Assembly: GCF_000007345.1 (NCBI RefSeq)
Contig: NC_003552.1
Location: 3,100,001-3,164,000 of the forward strand
Reading direction: 5' to 3'
DNA length: 64,000 bases
DNA from: Methanosarcina acetivorans C2A
GTDB taxonomy: Archaea; Halobacteriota; Methanosarcinia; Methanosarcinales; Methanosarcinaceae
Of the stretch, positions 55,410-64,000 are shown piece by piece; positions within the stretch are counted from its first letter, which is position 1; each line of letters opens with the position of its first letter. Both the position numbers and the translations under genes were made by a program. The notes beneath the pieces are model-generated. The model worked only from the letters and a program-made list of their open reading frames with translations. It made no database searches and had not been told where the DNA came from.

Positions 55410-57006
55410 GAGACTTTTTATTATTTTCTGGTTTTTCGTTTTCCCTCTATATCGTGCAAAACAATAAAATTTTAATTATATTGATATATTTTTTCTATTT
55501 ATGGGAAAAGGAAACATTGCAATAGATAAATCAATGATAAAAACAATAGTTGACGGCAAAATAATAATTCCTTTGCCAAAAGTTTTGGTTGAAAATCGAT
55601 ACTATCCTATGTTCTCTATATTCTCCCCTACTCAGTGTGATAGTTGTGGAAGTAAATTACATGTTAACTCTCATCACACTCGTTTTATTATATCACGTTA
55701 CGGCACTATATCTCTCAATGTTACATACTGGCTTTGTCCCACTTGTAAGAAACATTATCATGATCAGGTTATTGGTGTTCAGGGTTCTGCAAATTACAGT
55801 TCTGAATATTATGATACACAAATAAATGTCAGATACGATGGACGATGCAGTCTGCACAATTCTCGGCGAATTGGGGAAACATATACAGAAGGAGTAATAA
55901 ATGTCTGTGGAAGAGCTCCTTGTCCCACTTCATTGTGGTTATATGAACAGAAACTAGCAAAACTTTCAAAGCAAGAACTTTTGAACCAAGGAGTTAGCTT
56001 TGAAGAAACATTGTATGTTGATGGGAATTGGATCAAGAATGGATGGAAAAAAAAGCTTGAAGAATTTATTGGAACGAAACTCACAAAGAAAGAATGGAAA
56101 AAAATGCGATATAAATCTGTTTACGTTGTTGCTACCAAAGAGAAGGTCATTTTAGATTTTGAAGTAACTGAGAGGTTACCAACAATTGAGGCTCTGATGC
56201 CTCTTTTTATACGAATAAAGAACCGATTTCCTGAAGATAAAATCAAAAAGATTGTTTCTGATGAGGATAAAGCGATCATTGGAGCCGTAAAAATGGTCTT
56301 TCCTGAAGTGACTCATTCTTTTTGTGTGTTTCATCAATTAAAAAACGTTAGTAAGAGGTATTATGAGGAATTCAGTTCTATTGAAGAGATTCCAGATAAC
56401 GATAAGATTACCTACAATGAGATATCTCAATTGATACTTTCTGATACGGTTATCAGTGCTGTTGCGCATATTCAGAAGATACGAGAATTTAACTCTGATC
56501 TTGAACTTTCTGAAGCGTCTCATAAAGCGATTTCTTATGCCGAAGAGATTTTCAGCAAGAATGTGAGCTTCTTGAAAAAAGGTTTTACACCTGAGACAGA
56601 TAATACAATGGAACAAATATTTTCTTTGATATGTGATATAGTAGACAAAGTAAGGTCATTCAAAACCGATAATGGACTAACTAATTTTTGTTACAATCTA
56701 TTTACTTTTTTCAACAAACGGTGTTTCAGCACTGGAAAATGGAAAGGTTTCTCACCTTTAATGAGAGCAAGATTCCAATATGGATAATGCTAGAATTGGA
56801 GAATAATTAGTTCTTAAACTTGATGGCTTATAGCTGTAGCTGTCGGAAATTCCCACAAAAATAGTTCCACAATTTGGAAAATTTTGGTGAATGCTTGTGT
56901 AAATGAATCAACATTTTTAAATGAGTGAATTGATTTGCTCAAATTGGGATGAAATTTTGTGGTTGTCTTGAAATTGAAGAAAAACCAGAAAAAATTAAAA
57001 AGACTC
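55410..57006 (+). mobile_element. Insertion sequence, 1597 bp, with 8-bp target duplication
   Basis: Left end GAGACTTTTTATTATTTTCTGG and right end (reverse complement) GAGTCTTTTTAATTTTTTCTGG, about 28-bp imperfect inverted repeats. TTATTTTA is repeated at 55402-55409 and 57007-57014. It carries one transposase gene and interrupts the methyltransferase gene. The 3' non-coding part after the transposase is about 220 bp. Confidence 0.9.
55501..56787 (+). CDS. DDE transposase with N-terminal CxxC zinc motifs
   Basis: 428 aa. Two cysteine pairs (TQCDSCGSKL; YWLCPTCKKHYH) form a zinc ribbon. The catalytic core follows, with likely DDE residues in ETLYVDGNWIKNG, KKIVSDEDKAIIGAVK and a late Glu in TDNTMEQIFSLI, plus CVFHQLKNV between them. 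The pattern is of the ISL3/mutator-like type, but I cannot assign a family firmly. Intact frame. It lies inside perfect IS boundaries. Confidence 0.9.
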   Translation: MGKGNIAIDKSMIKTIVDGKIIIPLPKVLVENRYYPMFSIFSPTQCDSCGSKLHVNSHHTRFIISRYGTISLNVTYWLCPTCKKHYHDQVIGVQGSANYSSEYYDTQINVRYDGRCSLHNSRRIGETYTEGVINVCGRAPCPTSLWLYEQKLAKLSKQELLNQGVSFEETLYVDGNWIKNGWKKKLEEFIGTKLTKKEWKKMRYKSVYVVATKEKVILDFEVTERLPTIEALMPLFIRIKNRFPEDKIKKIVSDEDKAIIGAVKMVFPEVTHSFCVFHQLKNVSKRYYEEFSSIEEIPDNDKITYNEISQLILSDTVISAVAHIQKIREFNSDLELSEASHKAISYAEEIFSKNVSFLKKGFTPETDNTMEQIFSLICDIVDKVRSFKTDNGLTNFCYNLFTFFNKRCFSTGKWKGFSPLMRARFQYG

Positions 57007-57199
57007 TTATTTTAAGATTAAAGAATTTGTTTCAAGATCGGGAAATAAAGTAAATGGGTTTGTTATAATATCAAAAATTTGAGTATAAATGAAATACTTA
57101 ATTAGAGGCGAATAAATCAAATTGCGTGCGGCCACCACACCCTAAAGAGGCTGTCCGACAAATCTTGACAGTAATAAGACCCTCCGCGCTCCCATTGTA

Positions 57200-57588
57200 A
57201 TAAAAACATGTTGGTAATATATTCATCTTACTTGAATTTCTCCAGAAAAGCAATTCATTTTTTGGCTGGCGAATTTACGGCAATGTTACTTCCCTTTGTC
57301 GCTCATGAGCCTATCCTGCCTGCAATGATGGCTTCCAGGCTTGCTCTTGCAACATATCTGCCGCCATAGACTTAACAGACGCATGTACTGGTTTCAGGGT
57401 CCGGAAACATCTATGACGTGGATTTCACATTAAGCTGGGGGTTGATAATATTTTTTACCTGGTGTATTGACAGAACTTTCTGGCTTGGGGTAATCCCTGT
57501 GCTTTTTATGGCATATGGGGACGGGATAACCGGAATAATAAGGAACCTGAAGTATAATTTTCCGGATTCTTTTCTTACATTCCCTTGA
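57200..57588 (+). pseudogene. Dolichol-kinase/CDP-diglyceride-synthetase-like membrane protein, fragments
   Basis: Two plus-strand pieces: SRKAIHFLAGEFTAMLLPFV (about 57236-57295) running to a TAG at 57367-57369, and WGLIIFFTWCIDRTFWLGVI then PVLFMAYGDGITGIIRN (about 57436-57555), ending at TGA by 57590. RKxxHFxxG and YGDGxTGIxRN are typical of SEC59/CdsA-like lipid-phosphorylating membrane enzymes. The middle is missing and frames differ, so the gene is dead. Confidence 0.5.
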
Positions 57589-57589
57589 T

Positions 57590-58010
57590 TCATTCTTACA
57601 GCCCTTTATACCTATTTTTTCTGAGTAACCCTTAAGCTTGCCTTGAAAGCCTGTATATTTAAATCGTTCATCCCCTACATTTTAAAATATCATATATATC
57701 TGAGGGAATACATTAAGAAATAATTTATATCAGGAGAGGAGATATATAGGGTGTTAAGAGGGGAATTTGCAGAGTTTCAGTTATTGGATTAACTGTTCGG
57801 AAGATGGGGTTTCAACTAACTAAATCGCTATATAAACAATCGAAATAAAAAAATGATAATAATAACCTTGTATAGATAATTGTTTTTAAAAATTGATATT
57901 ATACCGATTAATACACCGATTAACATGCATCTTCCAAAAATAATCTGAAACTTTTTGATACAGAACTTCTTGAGATTTATCACTCTTTATATTTATGGGG
58001 ATAGAATGAA
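57590..58010. other. Intergenic region upstream of the HEAT-repeat gene
   Basis: About 420 bp, AT-rich, with TTATATC- and ATATATAGG-like motifs near 57726-57752 that could be promoters. No gene recognised. Confidence 0.4.
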
Positions 58011-59384
58011 ATGGATGAGAAAAAAAAGAGTTTAAGAAAGAAGGTCGAACGCTCTGTTTTCGCGGGGAACAGGGCAGCCGCTGCAAAAGAGCTGGGGAGT
58101 ACCGGAGACCCTGAGGCTGTTCCCATTCTGATTAAGGCGCTTGAAGATTCCAGCCCGAAGGTAAAAATTGCGGCTTCGGATGCGCTGGGGAGACTTAACG
58201 ACCCTGCTGCAGTCCCGGGTCTGATTAAAATGCTTGCTGAACCTGAAAGTACTGTCAAGAAAACTGCAATAATTGCTCTGGGAAAGATAGGCACACCGGA
58301 GGCAGTTTCCGGAATTGTTAAAGGGTTCAGTGATCCGGATAAGTTCGTACAAAAAGAATCGGTAAAAGCCCTGATGAAAATAGGGTCTCTGGAAGCTGTT
58401 TCAGGGCTTACGAAAGCTCTTGGGAGTTCGGATATCCCCCTAAAAAAAACTTCAATAATCGCCCTTGGGAAAATAAATACTTATGAAGCGGGCTGCGGGC
58501 TTATAAAAGCTCTTGAAGACCCGGACAACAGGGTAAGGCAGCGAGCTGTGAAAACCCTTGGAAAAAGGGGCAACCCGGATGTCCTTGAAGATCTGATGGA
58601 GGCGCTGAAAGACTCAAGACAACCGGTACAGGAAGCGGCATCCGAAGCCCTCCGCAAAATAATAGCTGCATCAGACTCGGTCCCCGTTCTGGTAAAGGCA
58701 CTGGATGCAACTGACAGAAATGTCAGGAAAGCTGCAATAGAAGCTCTCTGGAAAGCAGGTACCCCTGAAGCCATTCCCCCCCTTTTGAGGGAGCTTGATG
58801 ACGCAGACTGGTATTTGAGAAGTCGGGCTGCTGACGCACTTGCAGACATCGCTTCCCCTGAAGCCGCCCTGGGGCTTATTAAAGTCATGGATATCCATGA
58901 CAGTCCTGTAAAGAAAATAATAGTGAATGCCCTTGGAAAAATCGGGACGGTTGAAGCCGTTGAAGGTTTGGTCAAAGCCCTTGAAGACCTTGATAGCTCG
59001 GTCCGGGAGACTGCAGCCCTTGTGCTTGGAAAGACAGGAAAAACAGAAGCTGTGCCAGGGCTTTTGAAAGCACTTCATGATTCGAAAAATGCCGTCCAGG
59101 AAGCTGCTGTGATCTCGCTTGGAGACCTGAAGGCAAAGGATGCGGTTCCTGAACTACTAAAAATCCTTGATGACCCTGAGGCTATGACGCATAAAGCCGT
59201 AATTTCTGCACTCGAAAAAATAGGTACACCCGAAGCAGTTTCGGGTCTTGCAAGAGCTCTTGAGAATCATGGCGCTTCCGTAAGAAAAGCTGCATTAAAG
59301 GCTCTCGAAAGAGTTGAGAAATCAGGCAATACCCTGGAAAAGGTAAAAAACCTCGGAACTTCAGGTTTCGAGGTTTCAGAATAA
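58011..59384 (+). CDS. HEAT-repeat (PBS lyase type) protein
   Basis: 457 aa, almost entirely HEAT-like repeats of about 31 residues, about 13 units of the form AVPxLIKALEDSxxxVRxAAxxALGKIGxPE (for example EAVPILIKALEDSSPKVKIA; DAVPELLKILDDPEAMTHKA). No signal peptide or enzyme motif. It is a scaffold or binding protein in the cytoplasm; partners unknown. Arrays like this mutate by repeat gain and loss. Confidence 0.9.
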   Translation: MDEKKKSLRKKVERSVFAGNRAAAAKELGSTGDPEAVPILIKALEDSSPKVKIAASDALGRLNDPAAVPGLIKMLAEPESTVKKTAIIALGKIGTPEAVSGIVKGFSDPDKFVQKESVKALMKIGSLEAVSGLTKALGSSDIPLKKTSIIALGKINTYEAGCGLIKALEDPDNRVRQRAVKTLGKRGNPDVLEDLMEALKDSRQPVQEAASEALRKIIAASDSVPVLVKALDATDRNVRKAAIEALWKAGTPEAIPPLLRELDDADWYLRSRAADALADIASPEAALGLIKVMDIHDSPVKKIIVNALGKIGTVEAVEGLVKALEDLDSSVRETAALVLGKTGKTEAVPGLLKALHDSKNAVQEAAVISLGDLKAKDAVPELLKILDDPEAMTHKAVISALEKIGTPEAVSGLARALENHGASVRKAALKALERVEKSGNTLEKVKNLGTSGFEVSE

Positions 59385-59412
59385 CGCACCAGAACAATTA
59401 GTCTTCCCGGCT

Positions 59413-60756
59413 TTACACCGAACTTGTGAAGGGGGTAAGTTTTCCCCCACCATTCAGGGTATATGTTCTACCCTTAAGCCAGCTATTTGTACTTTCATCT
59501 GCGTCATAATAGATAGTGTAGCCGTTGTCTTTAATATTGGCCAGGGTGGGGCCTTTATTAGTCAGGCTCGTAAGGTAGGAAGTCCCGGTCACGTCCCAGG
59601 TGCTGGTCGAGTCCAGGATAAGGGCAATTGAGCCAGCTGTATTGTCCGCATTTATAGCTCCTGTCAGGCTGGTTCCATTCTCGAGTATGACTGTGACCGA
59701 ACTGAGGCTATCACAGGTAATGTCCCCGTTAAGAACTTCCTCTTCGGCCTTAAGGGTCACTACACCACCGTTTGAACCCGTATTTCCCCACTTGTCGGCA
59801 CTGGCTGTGAGAAGCGTGCCTGATGTTGCAGTTAAATCCGCACCTTTTAACTCGATTACAGAGTCTGTGTTCGTAACATAGAACAGGGGACCGACTTCAG
59901 CCGTAAGGGACCCGCCATTCATCTTAAAGATGCTGGTGCCCACTTCGGCATCCCCGGAGAAGCTCTGATACAGCATTACTCCGTATTTTTTTGCGCCCGA
60001 GAGGGTAACATTCGTAATGGTAATGGAGTTCTTTCCTTCTATTACGGCAGCTTCGGACCCGGTCGCAGTAATTACGGCTTTGGAAACCTTAATAACACCT
60101 GTTGAATAAATTCCTGGAGAACCGTCTCCTGCCGTGTTCATAGTCCCGCCTGTAACGGTCACAGTTCCGCTGCCCCTGTCCGTTGCAATGGCTGCGCAGT
60201 GCTGCCCTTCAGTGCTGATATCCACATCGGTACAGGTTATGTTTCCAGTAAAGGTTGCATCCACGCCTCTTGAACCATCACCTGTGGTCTTGATCTCTAC
60301 ATCAGACAGGACAATTGAAGACCTCGTACCCGTTGCAAAGACAGCATTGGCACCATTGGCACTCGTGCTCACCGTACAGTTGGTGAGTTTCACCTTACTG
60401 CCTGACTCTGCCAGTACTGCAGCATTGAGGCCGTAAAAGTCACTGTTTTCATTCGAAGAAGTGTTTCCAGTCTTTTTTATTGTTGAATCGGATAGAGTAA
60501 AAGTTCCTCCATCAGTAACTTTTATGCTGCTTTCATCAGGATTAGATGCAGTAATTGCCTGGGTTGCCTGGGCTGAAGTCCCGCCACTCTGTGCATATGC
60601 CTTAGTTGTTATTGACGCCGATGTTCTGTCCGACTCAGACCCCCCTGAACTGTCAGAGTCGAATAAGCATCCGCAGCCAGCGAGCGTAATGAGTGTGATA
60701 ATACTGGTGGCCAGCAGCAGCGCGACTACATTTCGAGATACAAGATATTTGTTCAT
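59413..60756 (-). CDS. Secreted lipoprotein with parallel beta-helix
   Basis: 447 aa from ATG 60756 (AGAGGAAACCAG upstream; the frame is open to 60801). Signal peptide with lipobox-like ITLAGCGC, a Ser/Asp-rich linker (DSDSSGGSESDRTSAS), then beta-helix-type repeats rich in Thr/Gly/Asn (GGTFTLSDSTIKKTGNTSS; SKVKLTNCTVSTSANGANAV; GTVTVTGGTMNTAGDGSPGI). The fold resembles bacterial surface adhesins of the polymorphic-toxin/autotransporter-passenger kind but no transporter is seen. Role unknown, probably surface binding. Confidence 0.83.
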   Translation of the reverse strand: MNKYLVSRNVVALLLATSIITLITLAGCGCLFDSDSSGGSESDRTSASITTKAYAQSGGTSAQATQAITASNPDESSIKVTDGGTFTLSDSTIKKTGNTSSNENSDFYGLNAAVLAESGSKVKLTNCTVSTSANGANAVFATGTRSSIVLSDVEIKTTGDGSRGVDATFTGNITCTDVDISTEGQHCAAIATDRGSGTVTVTGGTMNTAGDGSPGIYSTGVIKVSKAVITATGSEAAVIEGKNSITITNVTLSGAKKYGVMLYQSFSGDAEVGTSIFKMNGGSLTAEVGPLFYVTNTDSVIELKGADLTATSGTLLTASADKWGNTGSNGGVVTLKAEEEVLNGDITCDSLSSVTVILENGTSLTGAINADNTAGSIALILDSTSTWDVTGTSYLTSLTNKGPTLANIKDNGYTIYYDADESTNSWLKGRTYTLNGGGKLTPFTSSV

Positions 60757-60992
60757 TTTCTGGTTTCCTCTTTCAGGGTAATTTCTTCGTGATAGTCTCA
60801 AGTGTGTAAAGGGATGTATAAAAACAATTTCCTGAATGATTAAATAATTGTTTTGCAGTTCAAAACAGGCAGTAAAAACGGTTAGAAAAAGGAAAGGACA
60901 GATCCTTCTATTGGATAGACCTTTCCATTTTTGCTCCTGAAGCCTTAAAAGAATCTAAACTTCAGGTCAATTTCCGACTCAGTTGAAAGGGC

Positions 60993-61658
60993 TCAGCTGA
61001 AAAGGGATTTCAGACTGTTAAGAAGACTTGCAAAGAAACCGGTTTCAGTGGAGCTTTCGGTCTCAGCATTTTCGGCATTATCTGTTTCTTCCTGTTCATC
61101 GGGAGCCTGTCCGGACATTCCCTGTTTTTCCATACTTGCATTTTCGCCCATTGCGTTAGCCCCCTCTGGCCTCTCAGGGCGCTCTTCGGACATGTTCCCA
61201 GCGCCCTGTGGAGGTACCTGACTTCCGTTCTGACTTCCGTTCTGAGCCTGTTCAGGGCCAGGGCCCATCATTCCAAAACCGGAAATGCTCATCAATTCTT
61301 CAGGGGCCTCTTCAAGCAGGGTATCAAGCTCTTCCCGGACCGTCTGGAGGTCTGATTCAGATTCGGCTTCGGAAATTTCTTCTTTGATTGAAGTCAGCCC
61401 GCTTATCAACTCTTCGGCGGATGCAAGGGTCTCATCGTCAAGTTCTTCGGTGGAGTTTTCAAGAGCTTCTATCATCCTGTCAACAGATTCGGTCATCCGG
61501 CTCTGCATAGTATCAAAATCTTCCTCCGGGAGGGAGGGTTCTGTTGTTTCCTCCTCAGCAAGTGCGTAACTGGGAACTGCGCTGAACATTATCAGCAAAA
61601 CGGAAAAAATGGAAATTTTTTTCAGGGTAAAGAATTTGGTCGAATCAAAAAGTTTCAT
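60993..61658 (-). CDS. Secreted acidic coiled-coil protein
   Basis: 221 aa. Signal peptide (about 1-35, ISIFSVLLIMFSAVPSYALA), an acidic coiled coil (MIEALENSTEELDDETLASA and EEISEAESESDLQTVREEL), a Gly/Pro/Gln/Asn-rich segment (MMGPGPEQAQNGSQNGSQVP), and a short hydrophobic C-terminus (TGFFASLLNSLKSLFS). Similar in design to the next gene. Function unknown; an envelope protein is likely. Confidence 0.75.
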   Translation of the reverse strand: MKLFDSTKFFTLKKISIFSVLLIMFSAVPSYALAEEETTEPSLPEEDFDTMQSRMTESVDRMIEALENSTEELDDETLASAEELISGLTSIKEEISEAESESDLQTVREELDTLLEEAPEELMSISGFGMMGPGPEQAQNGSQNGSQVPPQGAGNMSEERPERPEGANAMGENASMEKQGMSGQAPDEQEETDNAENAETESSTETGFFASLLNSLKSLFS

Positions 61659-62052
61659 GTATATAACCTCTAATGAATCTAACCTCTAATGGATCTGCAT
61701 TCAGATAACGAATCTTGAATTCGGATCGTATTCTGGGATACATAATTTTGAAATGTGTAATCGGGGAACAAATCAGGAATAAAAATCCATCCAGGTCTCC
61801 TGAAGGTAACATGTGCCAGAAAAAGAACGGGAAAAGAGTATGTGCTCTATCTCCCAATCCATTCCCTTTATCTCAGGTTCTGACATATCATATAGTGCTG
61901 TTATGATGGGCTTCCTTTCAGGAGGCCTTTTCTATTTTTTTTGACTTCTATTTCCCTGGTATGGATTTTACGGATCTCCTGACTTAGGTTTTCGGTTTGG
62001 GTTTTTTAACTGGATCTTTAAAGGAGGGATTTTTAATGATCATCTCAGAGGA
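61659..62052. other. Intergenic region between the two coiled-coil genes
   Basis: About 395 bp with no gene. GGCTTCCTTTCAGGAGGCC followed by a T-run (about 61910-61941) could form a terminator-type hairpin on the plus strand, but no plus-strand gene ends there. Confidence 0.35.
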
Positions 62053-63042
62053 TCAGTCCTCGGTGCTGTTATCCGTGCCGTTCTCCGGCACGATTTCAGA
62101 GCGTATGAGCCTGTTTCCGCGGTCACCCTGCATTTTGCCTTCTCTTTGCATTGGGCCACCCTGCTGCATCAGGCCCTTCCCATTTTTCATTTCAGAGGAC
62201 ATAATTTCTCTGAGCTCATCAAGGGATTCAACCCCTTCGACATCTGCGATCAGGGCAGTGAGTTCCTCAATCCTGTCTTCTAGCTGCTCATCAGTTGCAT
62301 TTTCATCTTCCGTAAGCCTGGCATTCAGGATCTCAATTTCCTTTTCAAGGGAATCAACGGTCTGGGTCTGAAGGTAATCGAATATAACGTCCTCCAGTTC
62401 TGCAGCTGTTGAAGCCTCACTTATATCAGCATATAAGTTTTGAAGCTCAGCGATTTTTTCATTGAGCTCTTCAGCCCTGTCGTCTTCGCCTGCTTCCTCG
62501 AGACTGGTCTGCATTTCTTCAAGCTGTTCGGTCATGTTCTGAAGGGAATCAAGCATATTAGTCTGGACCTCAGTAAAGTTCTCATCAGTTAAGTTCGCGA
62601 CTTCAAAGAGGCATGGTCCGTATGTTCTACAGGGGAATCCGTTCTTTTCTCCAAAGCCCGCACCTTCAGCATTTGCTGGCCTATCTGCGAGCAAAACCTC
62701 CTGCAGTTCTTCTGCACTTGAAGCCTCACTTACATTGTCATACTTGCTTTGAAGTTCAGCAATCTTTTCAGTAATTGAGTTAAGAATTTCAGCCTGAATA
62801 TCTGAGAAGTTTTCTTCAGTAATATTTAAAGCAGAACCAAAACCCATGCCACGCATTCCATCAGGCCCTGCACCCCCATGCCCCATACCTCCGGGCATCA
62901 TTTTCCCTAATTCGTTTTCATTTGTTGAATTTGATTGATTTGTGGTCCCGTTTTCCAAAGCAAAGGCGCCGGAAGGAATGATGCTTAAGACCATCAGCAC
63001 CACCGCAAAACTGGCAGCCGATTTTACTGCTTGTTTTTTCAT
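62053..63042 (-). CDS. Secreted coiled-coil protein, second of a pair
   Basis: 329 aa with signal peptide (SAASFAVVLMVLSIIPSGAFA). Several coiled-coil blocks end with the repeated motif LYADISEASTAAELEDVI or YDNVSEASSAEELQEVL, which also resembles EEISEAESESDLQTV in the neighbour, so both genes share an ancestral repeat. A Met/Gly segment (MMPGGMGHGGAGPDGMRGMG) and MQQGGPMQREG near the C-terminus are unusual; no membrane anchor follows. Function unknown. Confidence 0.75.
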   Translation of the reverse strand: MKKQAVKSAASFAVVLMVLSIIPSGAFALENGTTNQSNSTNENELGKMMPGGMGHGGAGPDGMRGMGFGSALNITEENFSDIQAEILNSITEKIAELQSKYDNVSEASSAEELQEVLLADRPANAEGAGFGEKNGFPCRTYGPCLFEVANLTDENFTEVQTNMLDSLQNMTEQLEEMQTSLEEAGEDDRAEELNEKIAELQNLYADISEASTAAELEDVIFDYLQTQTVDSLEKEIEILNARLTEDENATDEQLEDRIEELTALIADVEGVESLDELREIMSSEMKNGKGLMQQGGPMQREGKMQGDRGNRLIRSEIVPENGTDNSTED

Positions 63043-64000
63043 AGTATACCTCCGTCAATTACTTGTTTGATTTACTTGTCTAACTTACTTCGTTATTCTT
63101 TTCTGTTGAGCTCAAGCAGCTTTTCGCCGCTCGACATTTCTGTAATAAGCTGGCTTAAATATAAGCATACTTTCTGGAATAGGGATTTTTAACGATTTGA
63201 ATTTAGAAAATAAACTTTTATCCAACTTTATTTTAAGAATTAAGCTTAAATAATGAATATGATGCTTATTTAAATTCTAAAAAACCTTATAATTTAACTG
63301 GATAAATGTGTCCAATAAATTAGATACCTGAACAGCTAGTGGTAACCTGTCCTACAAGAATAGAGTGATTTTAAGGTTGATGATTAAGGCAGATCGGTAC
63401 AGAGACTCTCCAGCACCAGGAATGAAAATCTGCATCTTTTGGATTACTGGGATACGTGACCTACCAGATTACCATTCCCCATTATTACAAGCTCATTTTT
63501 ATAGAAATCCATATCTTCCTCAGGTTTGTGTGATAAAAAAGAGCTGAAGGAGAAAGGTAACTGTCAATGAGCCTGTACTTGCTGTTAATTACATTTATTA
63601 TTTATATTCATTATTAACTGCATTCGTCGCTTATTGCATTCGTCGCTAATTGCACTCATGATTAGTTGTCCTCGCGATTAGTTTTACTCGGAGTCACTTA
63701 CTGGTAGAGAAATTAAGAGATAGATCAAAAAGATCAAAAAAGAAAAATAGGAAGAAAAAAGGAAGAAAAAATTTGAGAAAAACATGGGATTATTATGGGG
63801 GGCTTCATAGAGGTATAAAACCTGAAATCAGAAAGGCACTTTTCAAATGTGAAAATGGCTTATAAATAGAGTATAGCGCTGTTCAAGAGCTTTAAGGAAA
63901 TCTGAATTCCCAAAATATGAGATTTAAGAATTATAAAGTATTAAACACAAAAATAAGCCCTCTTAAAGGAAATTTATTAAACCCAATACCGTGACGGAAC
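63043..64000. other. AT-rich intergenic region to the window edge
   Basis: About 960 bp. Contains imperfect direct repeats of ATTGCATTCGTCGCTTA (about 63619-63650) and purine-rich stretches (about 63725-63785). The 60-codon frame at 63365 shows no recognisable feature and is not believed. A gene may start beyond the edge. Confidence 0.5.
63157..63167 (-). promoter_or_regulatory. TATA-like promoter of the coiled-coil gene
   Basis: GCTTATATTTA on the minus strand, about 115 nt before the ATG at 63042; the leader would be long. Confidence 0.3.

Larger units (their letters stand above)
54803..57082 (+). pseudogene. Class I SAM-dependent methyltransferase split by an IS insertion
   Basis: ATG at 54803 (MSKEYLSWDKF). 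SAM-binding motif I LILDIGCGVGKVSLQLA, acidic motif II VEGIDINETGI, then RVGDAKDLPY and EAYRVLNPEGHLYIVDFG. The coding sequence runs intact to FKIDYF, where the 1597-bp IS (55410-57006) begins. Removing the IS and one copy of the 8-bp duplication restores the frame: KIKEFVSRSGNKV then NGFVIISKI and TGA at 57080-57082. The original product was about 224 aa. The substrate is unknown. As it stands the product has an IS-derived tail. Confidence 0.88.

Noticed and set aside
55501..56787. Reading the transposase as part of the methyltransferase operon
   Set aside because: It is bounded by inverted repeats and a target duplication, so it is an inserted IS.
1..64000. tRNA or rRNA genes
   Set aside because: No cloverleaf-compatible T-loop/anticodon arrangement or rRNA-like stretch was noticed by eye; a covariance search was not possible.

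Overview
The window looks like a chromosome segment of a Methanosarcina-type methanogenic archaeon. The evidence is a gamma-class carbonic anhydrase lipoprotein (Cam) next to other secreted proteins, archaeal information genes (type IA topoisomerase, RIO2 kinase, DUF460, Tsr3, beta-CASP nuclease, a GfcR-type HTH-PRTase regulator), a secreted beta/gamma-crystallin, large PKD/NosD/PGF-pre-PGF surface proteins, moderate GC with long AT-rich gaps, and an in-frame UAG codon in an otherwise readable ATPase (Methanosarcina can decode UAG as pyrrolysine). The species cannot be fixed from the sequence alone.

Layout. 1-5.4 kb (minus strand): a visibly GC-richer block with a P-type ATPase cut by the window edge, a PPK2-type polyphosphate kinase and a 14-TM drug exporter. 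5.6-7.2 kb: small membrane proteins built from a duplicated DUF308 plus 126-aa module. 8.2-12.8 kb: a 1515-aa secreted papain-like protease/PKD/beta-helix protein. 13.2-16.9 kb: Tsr3, a LOG-like protein and topoisomerase. 16.9-19.5 kb: a decayed erythromycin esterase gene between two diverged direct repeats. 19.7-31.3 kb: mainly housekeeping (UspA, beta-CASP nuclease, DUF2148, an ABC exporter with an amber codon and two homopolymer frameshifts, DUF460, RIO2, a leucine-rich surface protein, GfcR).

31.6-46.9 kb is the accessory heart of the window. It holds a SIR2-like/CHAT-protease fusion, an internally deleted SIR2-like paralogue, and a 1233-aa STAND NTPase with a membrane helix and 16 nearly identical WD40 repeats. 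Downstream lie the remains of a Trypco1-like gene and a trypsin-like protease gene cut by a MITE-like repeat. These parts match the domain vocabulary of NTP-dependent biological-conflict (NLR-like) systems and form the best candidate for an undescribed immune module. The rest of the island carries a secreted beta/gamma-crystallin, a CotH-family kinase with a decayed duplicate tail, and a protealysin-like M4 metalloprotease with an emfourin-like inhibitor. MITEs and IS ends are scattered through it.

47-64 kb returns to metabolism and envelope: DJ-1/PfpI, a PLP-dependent Cys/Met enzyme, nicotinate phosphoribosyltransferase, a secreted TolB-like propeller, Cam, a methyltransferase gene cleanly split by a 1597-bp IS with an 8-bp target duplication, a HEAT-repeat protein, a beta-helix lipoprotein and two acidic coiled-coil secreted proteins. 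No tRNA, rRNA or CRISPR array was recognised.
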